Positions 55,437 to 63,158 of a stretch of 64,000 nucleotides of DNA are shown here, one piece after another. A program made the position numbers and the translations under genes. The stretch is from the NCBI GenBank assembly GCA_963770865.1, contig CAVYRD010000011.1:186001-250000 (forward strand), written 5' to 3'. Below the pieces are notes generated by a model. The model saw nothing but the letters and a program-made list of their open reading frames with translations. It made no database searches and had not been told where the DNA came from. Source of the DNA: Miltoncostaea sp963770865. Lineage in GTDB: Bacteria; Actinomycetota; Thermoleophilia; Miltoncostaeales; Miltoncostaeaceae. Positions within the stretch are counted from its first letter, which is position 1. Each line of letters starts with the position of its first letter.

Positions 55437-56395
55437 GCGAGGTCGCGGGCGTCCGGGTCGGCCACTGGACCGACGCGGACGCCGGCACGGGCTGCACGGT
55501 GGTCCTGCCGCCGCCGGGCACGGTGGCGGCCGTCGAGGTGCGCGGCGGAGGCCCCGCGACCCGCGAGACGGAGCTGCTCGGCCCCTACTCGGCGGTCCAG
55601 AGCATCACGGCCCTGCTGCTCACCGGCGGCAGCGCCTTCGGCCTCGCGGCCGCCTCGGGCGTCGTGGCGTGGTGCGAGGAGAGGGGCCTCGGGCACGAGA
55701 CGGGCATCGCGCCCGTGCCGGTCGTGCCCGCCGCCGCCGTCTACGACCTCGGCATCACCGCCAACGCCCGCCGGCCCGGCCCGGAGGAGGGCTACGCGGC
55801 CTGCGAGGCCGCGGCGCACGGCCCCCACGCGGTGGGCAGCGTCGGCGCCGGCACGGGCGCGACGGTCGGCAAGCTGCGGGGCCGGGACGGCTGGTGCAAG
55901 GGCGGCCTGGGCGCGGGGGCGCGGACGCTGTACGACGGCGTGAGCGTCTCCGCGCTCGCCGTCGTGAACGCCTGGGGCGACGTGCTCGGCCGCGACGGCG
56001 AGGTGATCGCCGGGGCCTCCCACCCGGACCGCGGCTTCCTCGTGGCATCCGAGCGGGTGGTGGACAGCCCGCCGGAGCACCCGCGGCTGGCGGCGCCCAC
56101 CAACACGACGCTCGCGTGCGTGGTCACCGACGCGCGGCTCACACGGGTCGAGGCCGCGATGGTGGCGCGGATGGCGCACTCCGGCATGGCGCGCGCGGTG
56201 TCGCCGGTCCACACCCCGATCGACGGCGACGCCGCCTTCTGCCTGGCCACCGGCGAGAGGCCCGCGAGCGTCTTCGCGTGCGGGGTGGCGGCCGCCGAGG
56301 CGGTGGCAGACGCCGTGCGCGACGCGGTCACGAGCGCCACAACGGTCCGTGGGGTGCCGACCGGCGCGGAGCGCCGGGCGGCGTTCTCCCGCTAA
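55433..56395 (+). CDS. P1 family peptidase (DmpA/endotype aminopeptidase)
   Basis: This 320-residue self-processing N-terminal-nucleophile hydrolase runs from VAGVRVGHWTDADAGTGCTVVLPP through LLTGGSAFGLAAASGVVAWCEERG and VGSVGAGTGATVGK. The cleavage site region is APTNTTLACVVTDARL, where processing before Thr exposes the nucleophile in this subgroup. Members cleave N-terminal residues, amides or 6-aminohexanoate oligomers. GTGA overlap with fpg. Confidence 0.92.
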   Translation: MSEVAGVRVGHWTDADAGTGCTVVLPPPGTVAAVEVRGGGPATRETELLGPYSAVQSITALLLTGGSAFGLAAASGVVAWCEERGLGHETGIAPVPVVPAAAVYDLGITANARRPGPEEGYAACEAAAHGPHAVGSVGAGTGATVGKLRGRDGWCKGGLGAGARTLYDGVSVSALAVVNAWGDVLGRDGEVIAGASHPDRGFLVASERVVDSPPEHPRLAAPTNTTLACVVTDARLTRVEAAMVARMAHSGMARAVSPVHTPIDGDAAFCLATGERPASVFACGVAAAEAVADAVRDAVTSATTVRGVPTGAERRAAFSR

Positions 56396-56432
56396 CCTCC
56401 CGTCCGGCCCCGACCGAGGATTCACCCCGCCC

Positions 56433-57101
56433 GTGCCCGACATCACCGCGCCGCTCGTCAACTTCGCGACGGACCAGGTGGGCTCGCACGGCCTCCTCGC
56501 GGTGTTCCTGCTGATGATCCTCGAGAGCGCCTGCATCCCGGTGCCGAGCGAGGCCGTCATGCTCTTCGGCGGCTTCCTGGTGAGCACGGGCGACCAGAGC
56601 CTCGTGCCGATGGTCGCCGCCGGCGTGGCGGGCAACGTCATCGGCTCCTGGATCGCGTACGGCGTCGGCCGCTACAAGGGCCGCGAGTGGGCGCTGCAGT
56701 GGCACTGGCTGCACATCACCCCCAAGCGCCTCGATGCGGCCGACCACTGGTTCGAGCGCTACGGCGACTGGGCCGTGCTGATCTCGCGCTGCCTGCCGGT
56801 CATCCGGACGTTCATCTCCCTGCCCGCGGGCGTCGCGCGGATGCCCTTCTGGCGGTTCACCCTGTTCACCCTGATCGGCTGCATACCGTGGGTGATGATG
56901 CTCACCCTGGCCGGCCGCGCGGTGGGCGACAACTGGGACCAGCTGCAGCACAAGCTCCACTACTTCGACTACGTGCTGGTCCTCGGGATCATCGTCGGCG
57001 TGGTCTACCTGATCGTCCAGAGCCGCAAGAGGCGCAAGGCGCCGGGCGCCGCGATCTCGCCCGCGGCCGCGACGCCTGAGGAGCCCGCCTCAGAGCCCTG
57101 A
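56433..57101 (+). CDS. DedA family membrane protein
   Basis: This 222-residue protein has the re-entrant helix motifs ESACIPVPSEAVMLFGGFLVSTG and GNVIGSWIAYGVGRYKGREW, the FERYGDWAVLISRCLPVIRTFISLPAGVARMPFWRF signature and C-terminal membrane segments. DedA/DTT proteins move undecaprenyl phosphate or phospholipids across the membrane. GTG start without a clear binding site. It converges with, and overlaps by 12 bases, the TetR gene. Confidence 0.92.
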   Translation: MPDITAPLVNFATDQVGSHGLLAVFLLMILESACIPVPSEAVMLFGGFLVSTGDQSLVPMVAAGVAGNVIGSWIAYGVGRYKGREWALQWHWLHITPKRLDAADHWFERYGDWAVLISRCLPVIRTFISLPAGVARMPFWRFTLFTLIGCIPWVMMLTLAGRAVGDNWDQLQHKLHYFDYVLVLGIIVGVVYLIVQSRKRRKAPGAAISPAAATPEEPASEP

Positions 57102-57737
57102 GGGCCCCGCCGCCCGCCGCGATCCGCGCGGGGGCGGGTGGGATGAGGCGCTCGCGAAGCCGGTCACGAGGGCGCCGAGGGCGTCGCGCCAGAGCCACGG
57201 CGCGCGCTCCGCGGGAATCGCGCCGCGGAGCTCGACGGCCGCCAGCCCCTCGCAGAGCGCGTGGAACTCCGTGGCGGCGACCCACGCCGACCGGCCCCCC
57301 AGGAGGTCCGCGGCGCGGAGCCGCTCGACTCGCGCCACGAGGCCGGCGAACGCGTCCGCCGCCTCGGCGCCGACCTCCGCCCCCAGTCCCGCCGGGCCCT
57401 GCGCGCGCTGGACGCCGATGGTGAACAGCGCCGGATGCTCGGCGGCGAACCGCCGGAAGACGGCCACCCCCGCCTCCACGAGGTCGGCCGCCGGGTCGGG
57501 CGTGGTGGGCAGGGCATCGATGGCCGCCCCGAGGAGGGCGAAAGCGCGGCGACCGAGCGCGACCACCAGGCCGTCCTTGCTCCCGAAGACGCTGTAGACC
57601 GCGCGCGTCGTCGTACCCACGTCCTCGGCGACCCGCCTCACCGACAGCGCCTCGATCCCCTCGCTCTCGACGATGCGCTCGGCCGCCGCGAGGAGCGCCG
57701 CGGCGGTCTTGACGTCGTGCTCCTTCGGCCGTCCCAT
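57090..57737 (-). CDS. TetR family transcriptional regulator
   Basis: This 215-residue repressor has the N-terminal helix-turn-helix AAALLAAAERIVESEGIEALSVRRVAEDVGTTTRAVYSVFGSKDGLVVALG. A ligand-binding helical domain resembles TetR_C_33-type tails (EFHALCEGLAAVELRG). It is divergent from an alpha/beta hydrolase, with a perfect palindrome in its own promoter, so autorepression and control of the hydrolase are expected. The start at 57737 is chosen over 57761, which would lie inside the palindrome. Confidence 0.92.
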   Translation of the reverse strand: MGRPKEHDVKTAAALLAAAERIVESEGIEALSVRRVAEDVGTTTRAVYSVFGSKDGLVVALGRRAFALLGAAIDALPTTPDPAADLVEAGVAVFRRFAAEHPALFTIGVQRAQGPAGLGAEVGAEAADAFAGLVARVERLRAADLLGGRSAWVAATEFHALCEGLAAVELRGAIPAERAPWLWRDALGALVTGFASASSHPPPRGSRRAAGPSGL

Positions 57738-57746
57738 CGTTTGACG

Positions 57747-57774
57747 AGTATAGCGGGACACTGTTACGGTACAA
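57747..57774 (-). promoter_or_regulatory. tetR promoter TTGTAC-16-TATACT
   Basis: On the minus strand TTGTAC (57774-57769) and TATACT (57752-57747) are spaced by 16 bases, with 9 bases to the ATG. The left arm of the operator fills the spacer. Confidence 0.6.
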
Positions 57775-57791
57775 CGTAACGTAACAGTGTC
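57757..57791. promoter_or_regulatory. TetR operator palindrome
   Basis: The 12-bp arms GACACTGTTACG (57757-57768) and CGTAACAGTGTC (57780-57791) are perfect inverted repeats around 11 bases. A second overlapping repeat is GTTACG-6-CGTAAC (57763-57780), and CGTTAACG follows at 57793-57800. Several half-sites thus lie between the divergent start codons. It also covers a plus-strand TTGACG/TACGGT pair (57741-57770) that could drive the hydrolase. Confidence 0.8.
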
Positions 57792-57811
57792 ACGTTAACG
57801 AGGAGGAGCAC

Positions 57812-58642
57812 ATGACATCGATGACGGCGACCGCAACCGGCACGGGCGCGGCCAGGATCCGGTTCGGCCCGCTGGCGGGCCGGATGCGCGAGGGCGGGGA
57901 CGCACGGGAGCGCCCGCTGCTCTTCCTGCACGGCCTGACGTTCGACCGCCGCATGTGGGATCCGGTGCTGGACGCGCTGCCCGCCTCCCGGACGGCACTG
58001 GCGCTCGACCTGCCGGGGCACGGCGGCTCGCCGCGGCTTGCGGAGCGGGGTCTGCAGGCTGTCGTCCGTGCGGTGCAGGAGGCCGTCCGCGACGCGGGCC
58101 TCGAGGAGCCCGTCGTCGTCGGGCACTCGATCGGGGGCCCGCTCGCCACCCTCTACGCCGCCGAGCACCCCGCGGCCGGCGTCGTGAGCGTCGAGGCGCC
58201 GATCCGGCTCGAGCCGTTCGCCGCGCTCCTGCGCTCGCTGGCCCCGCAGCTCGCGGGCGACGGGTTCGAGCGGGCCTGGTCGGCGTTCCGCGAGGGCTTC
58301 ATGACGGAGCGCGTGCCGGCGCGGTGGCGCCCGCTGCTCCGGGCAGGCGACCGCGCCTCGCAGGAGGTCGTGCTCGGCTACCAGGCCGACCTGCTGGAGC
58401 GCCCCCTCGAGGAGGTTGTGAGGTGGCGCGACGCGGGCCTCGAGAGGCTCCGCGACCTCGGCACGCCGTACCTCGTGCTCCACGCGAACGCCCAGGAGGA
58501 CGGCGAGCTGGCGTGGCTCGCGGAGCGGCTGCCGCAGGCGCGCTCACTCGTGTGGCCGGTGGGGCACCACTTCCCGCACCTGGACGACCCGGCGGCCTTC
58601 GCGGCCCTGGTGGAGGGCTTCGCCGCCGGCGGGACGCGCTGA
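57812..58642 (+). CDS. alpha/beta hydrolase
   Basis: This 276-residue protein has the oxyanion region LLFLHGLTFDRRMWDPVLDAL, ALDLPGHGGSPR, the nucleophile elbow VVVGHSIGGPLATLYAAEHP (Ser) and a C-terminal His in WPVGHHFPHLDDPAAF. The fold covers esterases, lactonases and peptidases, so the substrate is unknown. Control by the divergent TetR suggests an inducible detoxification or catabolic role. Very strong AGGAGGAG binding site. Confidence 0.88.
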   Translation: MTSMTATATGTGAARIRFGPLAGRMREGGDARERPLLFLHGLTFDRRMWDPVLDALPASRTALALDLPGHGGSPRLAERGLQAVVRAVQEAVRDAGLEEPVVVGHSIGGPLATLYAAEHPAAGVVSVEAPIRLEPFAALLRSLAPQLAGDGFERAWSAFREGFMTERVPARWRPLLRAGDRASQEVVLGYQADLLERPLEEVVRWRDAGLERLRDLGTPYLVLHANAQEDGELAWLAERLPQARSLVWPVGHHFPHLDDPAAFAALVEGFAAGGTR

Positions 58643-58665
58643 GGCGGGCGACGCCGGGCGCCGGG

Positions 58666-58932
58666 TCAGGCGAGGCCCAGCATCGGGTCGAGGCGCCCGG
58701 CGTCGTCCAGCGCCTTCATGTCGTGCCACCCGCCGATCGGCTCGTCGCCGATCACGATCTGCGGGATGGTGAAGCGGCCGGTCAGCGCGATGAGGCGCTC
58801 GCGCTCACGCGGGTCGCGCCGATCGATGTGGATCTCCTCGAACGCGACGCCCTTCTTGGCGAGGAAGCTCTTGGCGCGGACGCAGAAGGAGCACGCCTCG
58901 CCGGTGTACATGCGGATGTGCGGAGTGATCAT
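58666..58932 (-). CDS. grxC: glutaredoxin
   Basis: This 88-residue thiol oxidoreductase has the active site EACSFCVRAKSFL (dithiol CSFC), the cis-Pro loop GRFTIPQIVIGDEPIGGWHDMKAL, and the usual FEEIHID strand. It is of GrxC/NrdH-like size. The reductant could be glutathione or the thioredoxin system. The start ATG lies 6 bases after TACACT, so the mRNA is leaderless. It is divergent from recO. Confidence 0.94.
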   Translation of the reverse strand: MITPHIRMYTGEACSFCVRAKSFLAKKGVAFEEIHIDRRDPRERERLIALTGRFTIPQIVIGDEPIGGWHDMKALDDAGRLDPMLGLA

Positions 58933-58938
58933 TCAAAA

Positions 58939-58944
58939 AGTGTA
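58939..58944 (-). promoter_or_regulatory. -10 hexamer TACACT, leaderless glutaredoxin
   Basis: On the minus strand TACACT ends 6 bases before the glutaredoxin ATG. The spacer is T-rich (TTTTGA), unusual in this GC-rich window. Confidence 0.5.
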
Positions 58945-58986
58945 GCGAGGCGGTACAGCCGCCGGCCTTGCCACACTCCCTCCGGC

Positions 58987-59721
58987 ATGGCGACCTACGA
59001 GACCGAGGCCGTGGTCCTCCGGAGCATCCGCTACTCCGAGGCCGACGCCGTGCTCGCGCTCCACACGCGCGAGCGGGGGAGGGTCTCGGCCATCGCCAAG
59101 GGGGCCCGCACGACGCGCTCGCGCCTGGGCGGGCGCCTGCAGCCGGGGGTGCTCGCGTACCTGACGATCCACGAGGGCCGGGGCGACCTCGGCACCGTGC
59201 GGGGCGCCTCGGTCGTCAACGCCCACGCGGGCCTCTGGGTGGAGGGCCACCGCCTGCTGTCGGCGGCCTGCGTGCTGGAGACCGTGATGCGGGTGATGCC
59301 CGAGCACGAGCCCTCCGACGAGGCGTGGCACCTGCTGACGCGCACCCTGGCGCTGCTGGCGCGCGCGCCCTCGCCGGCCGGCCCGGCCCGCCTCGACCCG
59401 CTGGTGCTGGGCTGCCAGGCCAAGCTGCTCGTGGTGAGCGGGCTGCTGCCGCTGCTGACCGTGTGCGCGCGCTGCGGCGCGGGGCCGCCCCTGCCGGCGT
59501 TCTCGGCGGCGTCGGGCGGCGCGGTGTGCCCGGAGTGCGGGGCGGGCGCCGAGCCGGTCGAGCCCGCGGCCCTCGCGGCCCTGGTGGGACTGGTGGGCCG
59601 CCCGCTGGCCGAGGCCGCCGATGCCGTGCCGGGGGCGAGCGCCGCGGGGGTCGAGCGGCTCATCGGCCTGGTGCTGCGCGAGCACCTCGGCGTGCAGCTG
59701 CGCTCGGCCGCCCCGCTCTGA
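58987..59721 (+). CDS. recO: DNA repair protein RecO
   Basis: This 244-residue recombination mediator loads RecA with RecR. The N-terminal OB-fold has ETEAVVLRSIRYSEADAVLALHTRERGRVSAIAKGARTTRSRLGGRLQP. The C-terminal domain has a zinc site with CARCG and CPECG pairs. The protein is complete. CACACT ends 9 bases before the ATG with no ribosome binding site. Confidence 0.94.
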   Translation: MATYETEAVVLRSIRYSEADAVLALHTRERGRVSAIAKGARTTRSRLGGRLQPGVLAYLTIHEGRGDLGTVRGASVVNAHAGLWVEGHRLLSAACVLETVMRVMPEHEPSDEAWHLLTRTLALLARAPSPAGPARLDPLVLGCQAKLLVVSGLLPLLTVCARCGAGPPLPAFSAASGGAVCPECGAGAEPVEPAALAALVGLVGRPLAEAADAVPGASAAGVERLIGLVLREHLGVQLRSAAPL

Positions 59722-59725
59722 CGGG

Positions 59726-60334
59726 CTACGGCGCCGAGGGCGCGCGCCGAGCCCGGCGGCGGGCGACGAGCCATGCCGTCGCGCCGCCGGCCGCGAGCAG
59801 GGCCAGCACCACGTAGCCGGCGCCGCCCATCCGGTCCTCGACCGCGTGCCAGCGGTCGTCGAGCGCCCAGCCGAGGCCGATCAGCGCGCCGTTCCAGACG
59901 GCGCTGCCGAGCGTGGTGAGCACCACGAAGCGCGGCAGCGGGTAGCGCGCGAGGCCGGCGGGCAGCGACACCGAGCTGCGCACGAGCGGCACGGCCCGGC
60001 CGGCGAGGACCGTCGCCGACCCCCAGCGGTCGAACCAGCGCTCGAGCCTCTCGAGCCGCTCGGGCGTGGCGCCGACGCGGGTGCCGTGCCGGCGCACGAG
60101 GGCCGTGCCGCCCCGGCGGGCCGCGACGTACAGCAGCAGGTTGCCGGCGAGCGACCCGGCGGTCGCGGCCAGCATCGCGAGCGGGAACGACATGCTGCCC
60201 TCACCGATCGCGAAGCCGACGAAGGGCAGGATCGCCTCGCTCGGCACCGGCGGGAAGACGCATTCCAGGAGCATGAGCCCGGCCAGGCCCGCGTAGCCGA
60301 GCGCGCCGATGATGTCGACGACGAGGTCGCTCAC
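59726..60334 (-). CDS. DedA family membrane protein, second copy
   Basis: This 202-residue protein has the hallmark ECVFPPVPSEAILPFVGFAIGEGSMSF and GSLAGNLLLYVAARRGG, then the WFDRWGSATVLAGRAVPLVRSSVSLPAGLARYPLPRF block. It differs clearly from the copy at 56.4 kb. The GTG start overlaps the TGA of the upstream TetR gene, so both are co-transcribed. It ends 4 bases from the convergent recO stop. Confidence 0.92.
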   Translation of the reverse strand: MSDLVVDIIGALGYAGLAGLMLLECVFPPVPSEAILPFVGFAIGEGSMSFPLAMLAATAGSLAGNLLLYVAARRGGTALVRRHGTRVGATPERLERLERWFDRWGSATVLAGRAVPLVRSSVSLPAGLARYPLPRFVVLTTLGSAVWNGALIGLGWALDDRWHAVEDRMGGAGYVVLALLAAGGATAWLVARRRARRAPSAP

Positions 60335-60942
60335 GCCCCGAAGAGCAGCCTCAGGTGCTCGCGGTACTGGTGCAGCTGGCGCGCCACGACGCCCGGGTCG
60401 TCGAGGGCGCGCGAGAGCACGAACGCACCCTCGTAGGCGATCAGCAGCTCGTCGGCCAGGGCGGGGGCGTCAACCGGCCCGCGAGGCGGGTGGGCCGCGG
60501 CGGCCTCCTCGATGAGCGCCGCCAGCCGGTCGCGCCAGAGGCGCATCGAGCCGGCGATCACCGCGCGGGTGGCCTCGTCGACCATCTGGCGCTCGTAGAG
60601 GAACGAGGCGAACAGGCAGCCGGTGTCGGCGGGCGAGAAGCCGCCGGCCTCCTCCACGAGCAGCCCGGCGAACACCAGCAGTCGCTGGAGCGGGTCGTCG
60701 GCGAGCGCCTCGGCCCGCGCCATCGTGCGCTCGAGGTGGTCGCGGTCGGCCTCCGCCCAGCGGTCGACCAGCGCCCGGCCGAGGTCGGCCTTCGAGGAGA
60801 AGTGGTGGAAGAAGGCCCCCTTGGTGGAGCCGGCCTGCGAGAGGACGTCGTCCACGCTCGTTCCCGCGAGGCCCCGCTCCAGCACCAGGGACTCGGCTGC
60901 GTCGAGCAGGCGGGTGCGTGTGGCGCGTCCGTCGCGGGGCAT
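60331..60942 (-). CDS. TetR family transcriptional regulator
   Basis: This 203-residue repressor has the helix-turn-helix RTRLLDAAESLVLERGLAGTSVDDVLSQAGSTKGAFFHHFSSKADLGRALVDRWAEAD. The C-terminal domain has the CLFASFLYERQMVDE pattern of the TetR_C_11/AcrR-like group. It is divergent from a methyltransferase gene whose promoter holds a 36-bp perfect palindrome, the probable operator. It is also the first gene of an operon with dedA. The ATG is 6 bases after TAGCCT. Confidence 0.92.
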   Translation of the reverse strand: MPRDGRATRTRLLDAAESLVLERGLAGTSVDDVLSQAGSTKGAFFHHFSSKADLGRALVDRWAEADRDHLERTMARAEALADDPLQRLLVFAGLLVEEAGGFSPADTGCLFASFLYERQMVDEATRAVIAGSMRLWRDRLAALIEEAAAAHPPRGPVDAPALADELLIAYEGAFVLSRALDDPGVVARQLHQYREHLRLLFGA

Positions 60943-60948
60943 GGGCCG

Positions 60949-60954
60949 AGGCTA
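60949..60954 (-). promoter_or_regulatory. -10 hexamer TAGCCT, leaderless tetR-dedA
   Basis: On the minus strand TAGCCT ends 6 bases before the tetR ATG. It lies about 70 bases from the palindrome, so this promoter may not be blocked by the same operator. Confidence 0.45.
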
Positions 60955-61013
60955 CCAGACCCCTTGGTTTGTAAGAAACGGGGCGGGGGATGTCGCAGTT
61001 GCACGCGGAGGGG

Positions 61014-61041
61014 TTGATCCCGACTGTTTGGTCGGTATAGA
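61014..61041 (+). promoter_or_regulatory. methyltransferase promoter TTGATC-16-TATAGA
   Basis: TTGATC (61014-61019) and TATAGA (61036-61041) are spaced by 16 bases. The -10 element is the centre of the palindromic operator. Confidence 0.6.
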
Positions 61042-61057
61042 AACCGACCAAACAGTC
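61022..61057. promoter_or_regulatory. 36-bp perfect palindromic TetR operator
   Basis: Two 15-bp arms, GACTGTTTGGTCGGT (61022-61036) and its exact inverse (61043-61057), flank ATAGAA. The TGTTTGGTCGGT half is like operators of TetR regulators that control their neighbour genes. It covers the -10 and the predicted start of transcription. Confidence 0.85.
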
Positions 61058-61075
61058 TGTCGGAGAGGAGACCCG

Positions 61076-62164
61076 ATGAGCACGACCGCCGCACCGCCGA
61101 TCGACCCCGTCCGCGCCGAGGCCTTCGCCGAGCGGATGCTCGACGCCCTGAACGCCGGCGCCCTCGCCGTGATGATCTCGGTGGGCCACCGCACCGGCCT
61201 GCTGGACGCACTGGCCGCCGCCGGGCCGTCCACCAGCGCCGAGCTGGCCGCGTCCGCCGGCCTCGACGAGCGCTACGTGCGCGAGTGGCTGGGAGCGATG
61301 GTCACGGGCCGCGTCGTGGAGGTCGACCCGGCCACCGGGCGCCACACCCTGCCCGCGGAGCACGCCCGCTGGCTCACCCGCGACGCGGCGCCCGACAACC
61401 TGGCCGTCACGGCGCAGTACGTCCCGCTGCTGGGGGCCGTCGAGGACGCCGTGGTGCGCTGCTTCCACGAGGGCGGCGGGGTGCCGTACTCCGCATTCCC
61501 GCGCTTCCACGAGGTGATGGCCGAGGACAGCGACCAGACCGTCGTCTCCGCGCTGGAGTCCACCATCCTGCCGCTGGTGGACGGCCTCGCCGGGCGCCTC
61601 GAGGAGGGCATCGACGTCCTCGACCTCGGCTGCGGCCGCGGGCACGCGCTGCTGTCGCTGGCGCGCCGCTTCCCGCGCAGCCGCTTCATGGGGATGGACC
61701 TCTCGGGAGAGGCACTGGACCACGCCCGCGCGGCGGCCCGCGCCGGCGGCCTGGCCAACCTCGCCTTCGAGGAGCGCGACCTGACGACCTTCGACCGTGA
61801 CGCGCCGCCGGCCGCCTACGACCTGGTCGCCACCTTCGACGCCGTCCACGACCAGGCCGACCCGGCGGCCCTGCTGCGCGGCATCCGCCGCGCCCTGCGC
61901 CCGGACGGCGTCTACCTGATGCAGGACATCGCGGCGTCGAGCCACCAGCACGAGAACATCGACCACCCGCTCGGGCCGCTGCTCTACACGGTCTCGACGA
62001 TGCACTGCATGACGGTCTCGCTGGCCCAGGGCGGCGCGGGCCTCGGGACGATGTGGGGCGACGAGACCGCCCGGGGCCTCCTCTCGGAGGCCGGCTTCGG
62101 CGCCGTCGAGCGCCACCGCCTCGACCACGACCCCGTGAACGCCTACTACGTCATACGGCCCTGA
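61076..62164 (+). CDS. class I methyltransferase with N-terminal winged-helix domain
   Basis: This 362-residue protein has an N-terminal winged-helix dimerisation domain (~20-100: SVGHRTGLLDALAAAGPSTSAELAASAGLDERYVREWLGAM). The SAM domain has IDVLDLGCGRGHALLSLARRFP, MGMDLSGEALDHA, DLVATFDAVHDQADPAALLRG and LRPDGVYLMQDIAASS. It resembles S-adenosylmethionine enzymes acting on small molecules (UbiE-like); the substrate is unknown. It is controlled by the TetR palindrome. GGAGAGGAG precedes the ATG. Confidence 0.88.
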   Translation: MSTTAAPPIDPVRAEAFAERMLDALNAGALAVMISVGHRTGLLDALAAAGPSTSAELAASAGLDERYVREWLGAMVTGRVVEVDPATGRHTLPAEHARWLTRDAAPDNLAVTAQYVPLLGAVEDAVVRCFHEGGGVPYSAFPRFHEVMAEDSDQTVVSALESTILPLVDGLAGRLEEGIDVLDLGCGRGHALLSLARRFPRSRFMGMDLSGEALDHARAAARAGGLANLAFEERDLTTFDRDAPPAAYDLVATFDAVHDQADPAALLRGIRRALRPDGVYLMQDIAASSHQHENIDHPLGPLLYTVSTMHCMTVSLAQGGAGLGTMWGDETARGLLSEAGFGAVERHRLDHDPVNAYYVIRP

Positions 62165-62192
62165 CCCCCGGGCCGCGGCCGGGCGGCGGCGG

Positions 62193-62198
62193 TACCCT
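62193..62198 (+). promoter_or_regulatory. -10 hexamer TACCCT, leaderless SDR gene
   Basis: TACCCT ends 7 bases before the ATG at 62206, with no ribosome binding site between. Confidence 0.5.
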
Positions 62199-62205
62199 CG
62201 ACGGC

Positions 62206-63088
62206 ATGGAGGGGGGACCGCCGCTGGCCGGCCGCGTGGTCGTCGTGACAGGAGCGAGCCGGGGCGCGGGCCGCGGCATCGCGCAGGAGCTCGGCGCCGC
62301 CGGCGCGACGGTCTACGTCACGGGCCGCAGCACCCGCGAGGAGCCGGCCGGCTCCTACGGGGGCATCCTGGGGCTCTCGGGCCGGGAGGCCCTGCCCGGC
62401 AGCATCGACCAGACGGCCGACGAGGTGACGTGCCTCGGCGGGCGGGGCGTCGCGGTGCGTTGCGACCACACCCGCGACGACGAGGTGGAGGCCCTGTTCG
62501 CGCGCGTGCGCTCCGAGGAGGGCCGGCTCGACGTGCTCGTCAACAACGCGTGGGGCGGGCACGAGAGCTTCGACGGCGTGTTCACGCGCCCGTTCTGGGA
62601 GCACCCGCTGGAGCACTGGGACACGATGTTCGACCGCGGCGTGCGCAACCACCTCGTCACCGGCCGCCACGCGGCGCCGATGCTCGTCGAGCAGGGGCAC
62701 GGCCTGGTCGTCACCACGACCTTCTGGGACGGACGGCGGCAACCTCTACTACGACCTCGCCAAGGCCGCGCTCACGCGGCTGGCCTTCGGCATGGCCGAG
62801 GAGCTGCGGCCCCACGGCGTCGCCTCCGTGGCCCTCGCGCCGGGCTGGATGCGGACCGAGTTCGTCCTGATGGGCCACGAGACCGACGAGGAGCACTGGC
62901 GCGAGCGGCCCGAGCTGGCGCGCACCGAGTCGCCCCGCTACGTGGGCCGCGCGGTCGCCGCGCTGGCCGCCGACCCCGGGGTGATGGGGAAGAGCGGCAG
63001 GGTCCTCACCGCCGGCGACCTCGCCGCCGAGTACGGCTTCACGGACGTGGACGGCAGCAGGCCTCCCGCCTTCCGCATCACTGGATGA
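62206..63088 (+). CDS. DHRS1-like SDR family oxidoreductase, frameshifted
   Basis: This protein is about 293 residues when repaired. It has VVVTGASRGAGRGIAQELGAAGATVYVTGRS (NADP-type motif), VRCDHTRDDEVEALF, and VLVNNAWGGHESFDGVFTRPFWEHP, typical of DHRS1-like reductases. The frame breaks near 62730. One surplus base in GGGACGGACGGCGG separates TTTFWD from GGNLYYDLAKAALTRLAFGMAEEL, which carries the catalytic YxxxK. The remainder (VALAPGWMRTEFV, LTAGDLAAEYGFTDVDG) is intact, suggesting a sequence error. The substrate is unknown. Confidence 0.85.
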
Positions 63089-63158
63089 CCTCGCGGTCCC
63101 GGCAGGCGGGTCCAGCACCCGCCGAAGCGCCGTGGCGCTCCTCGAGCTTCTTCGCCGT

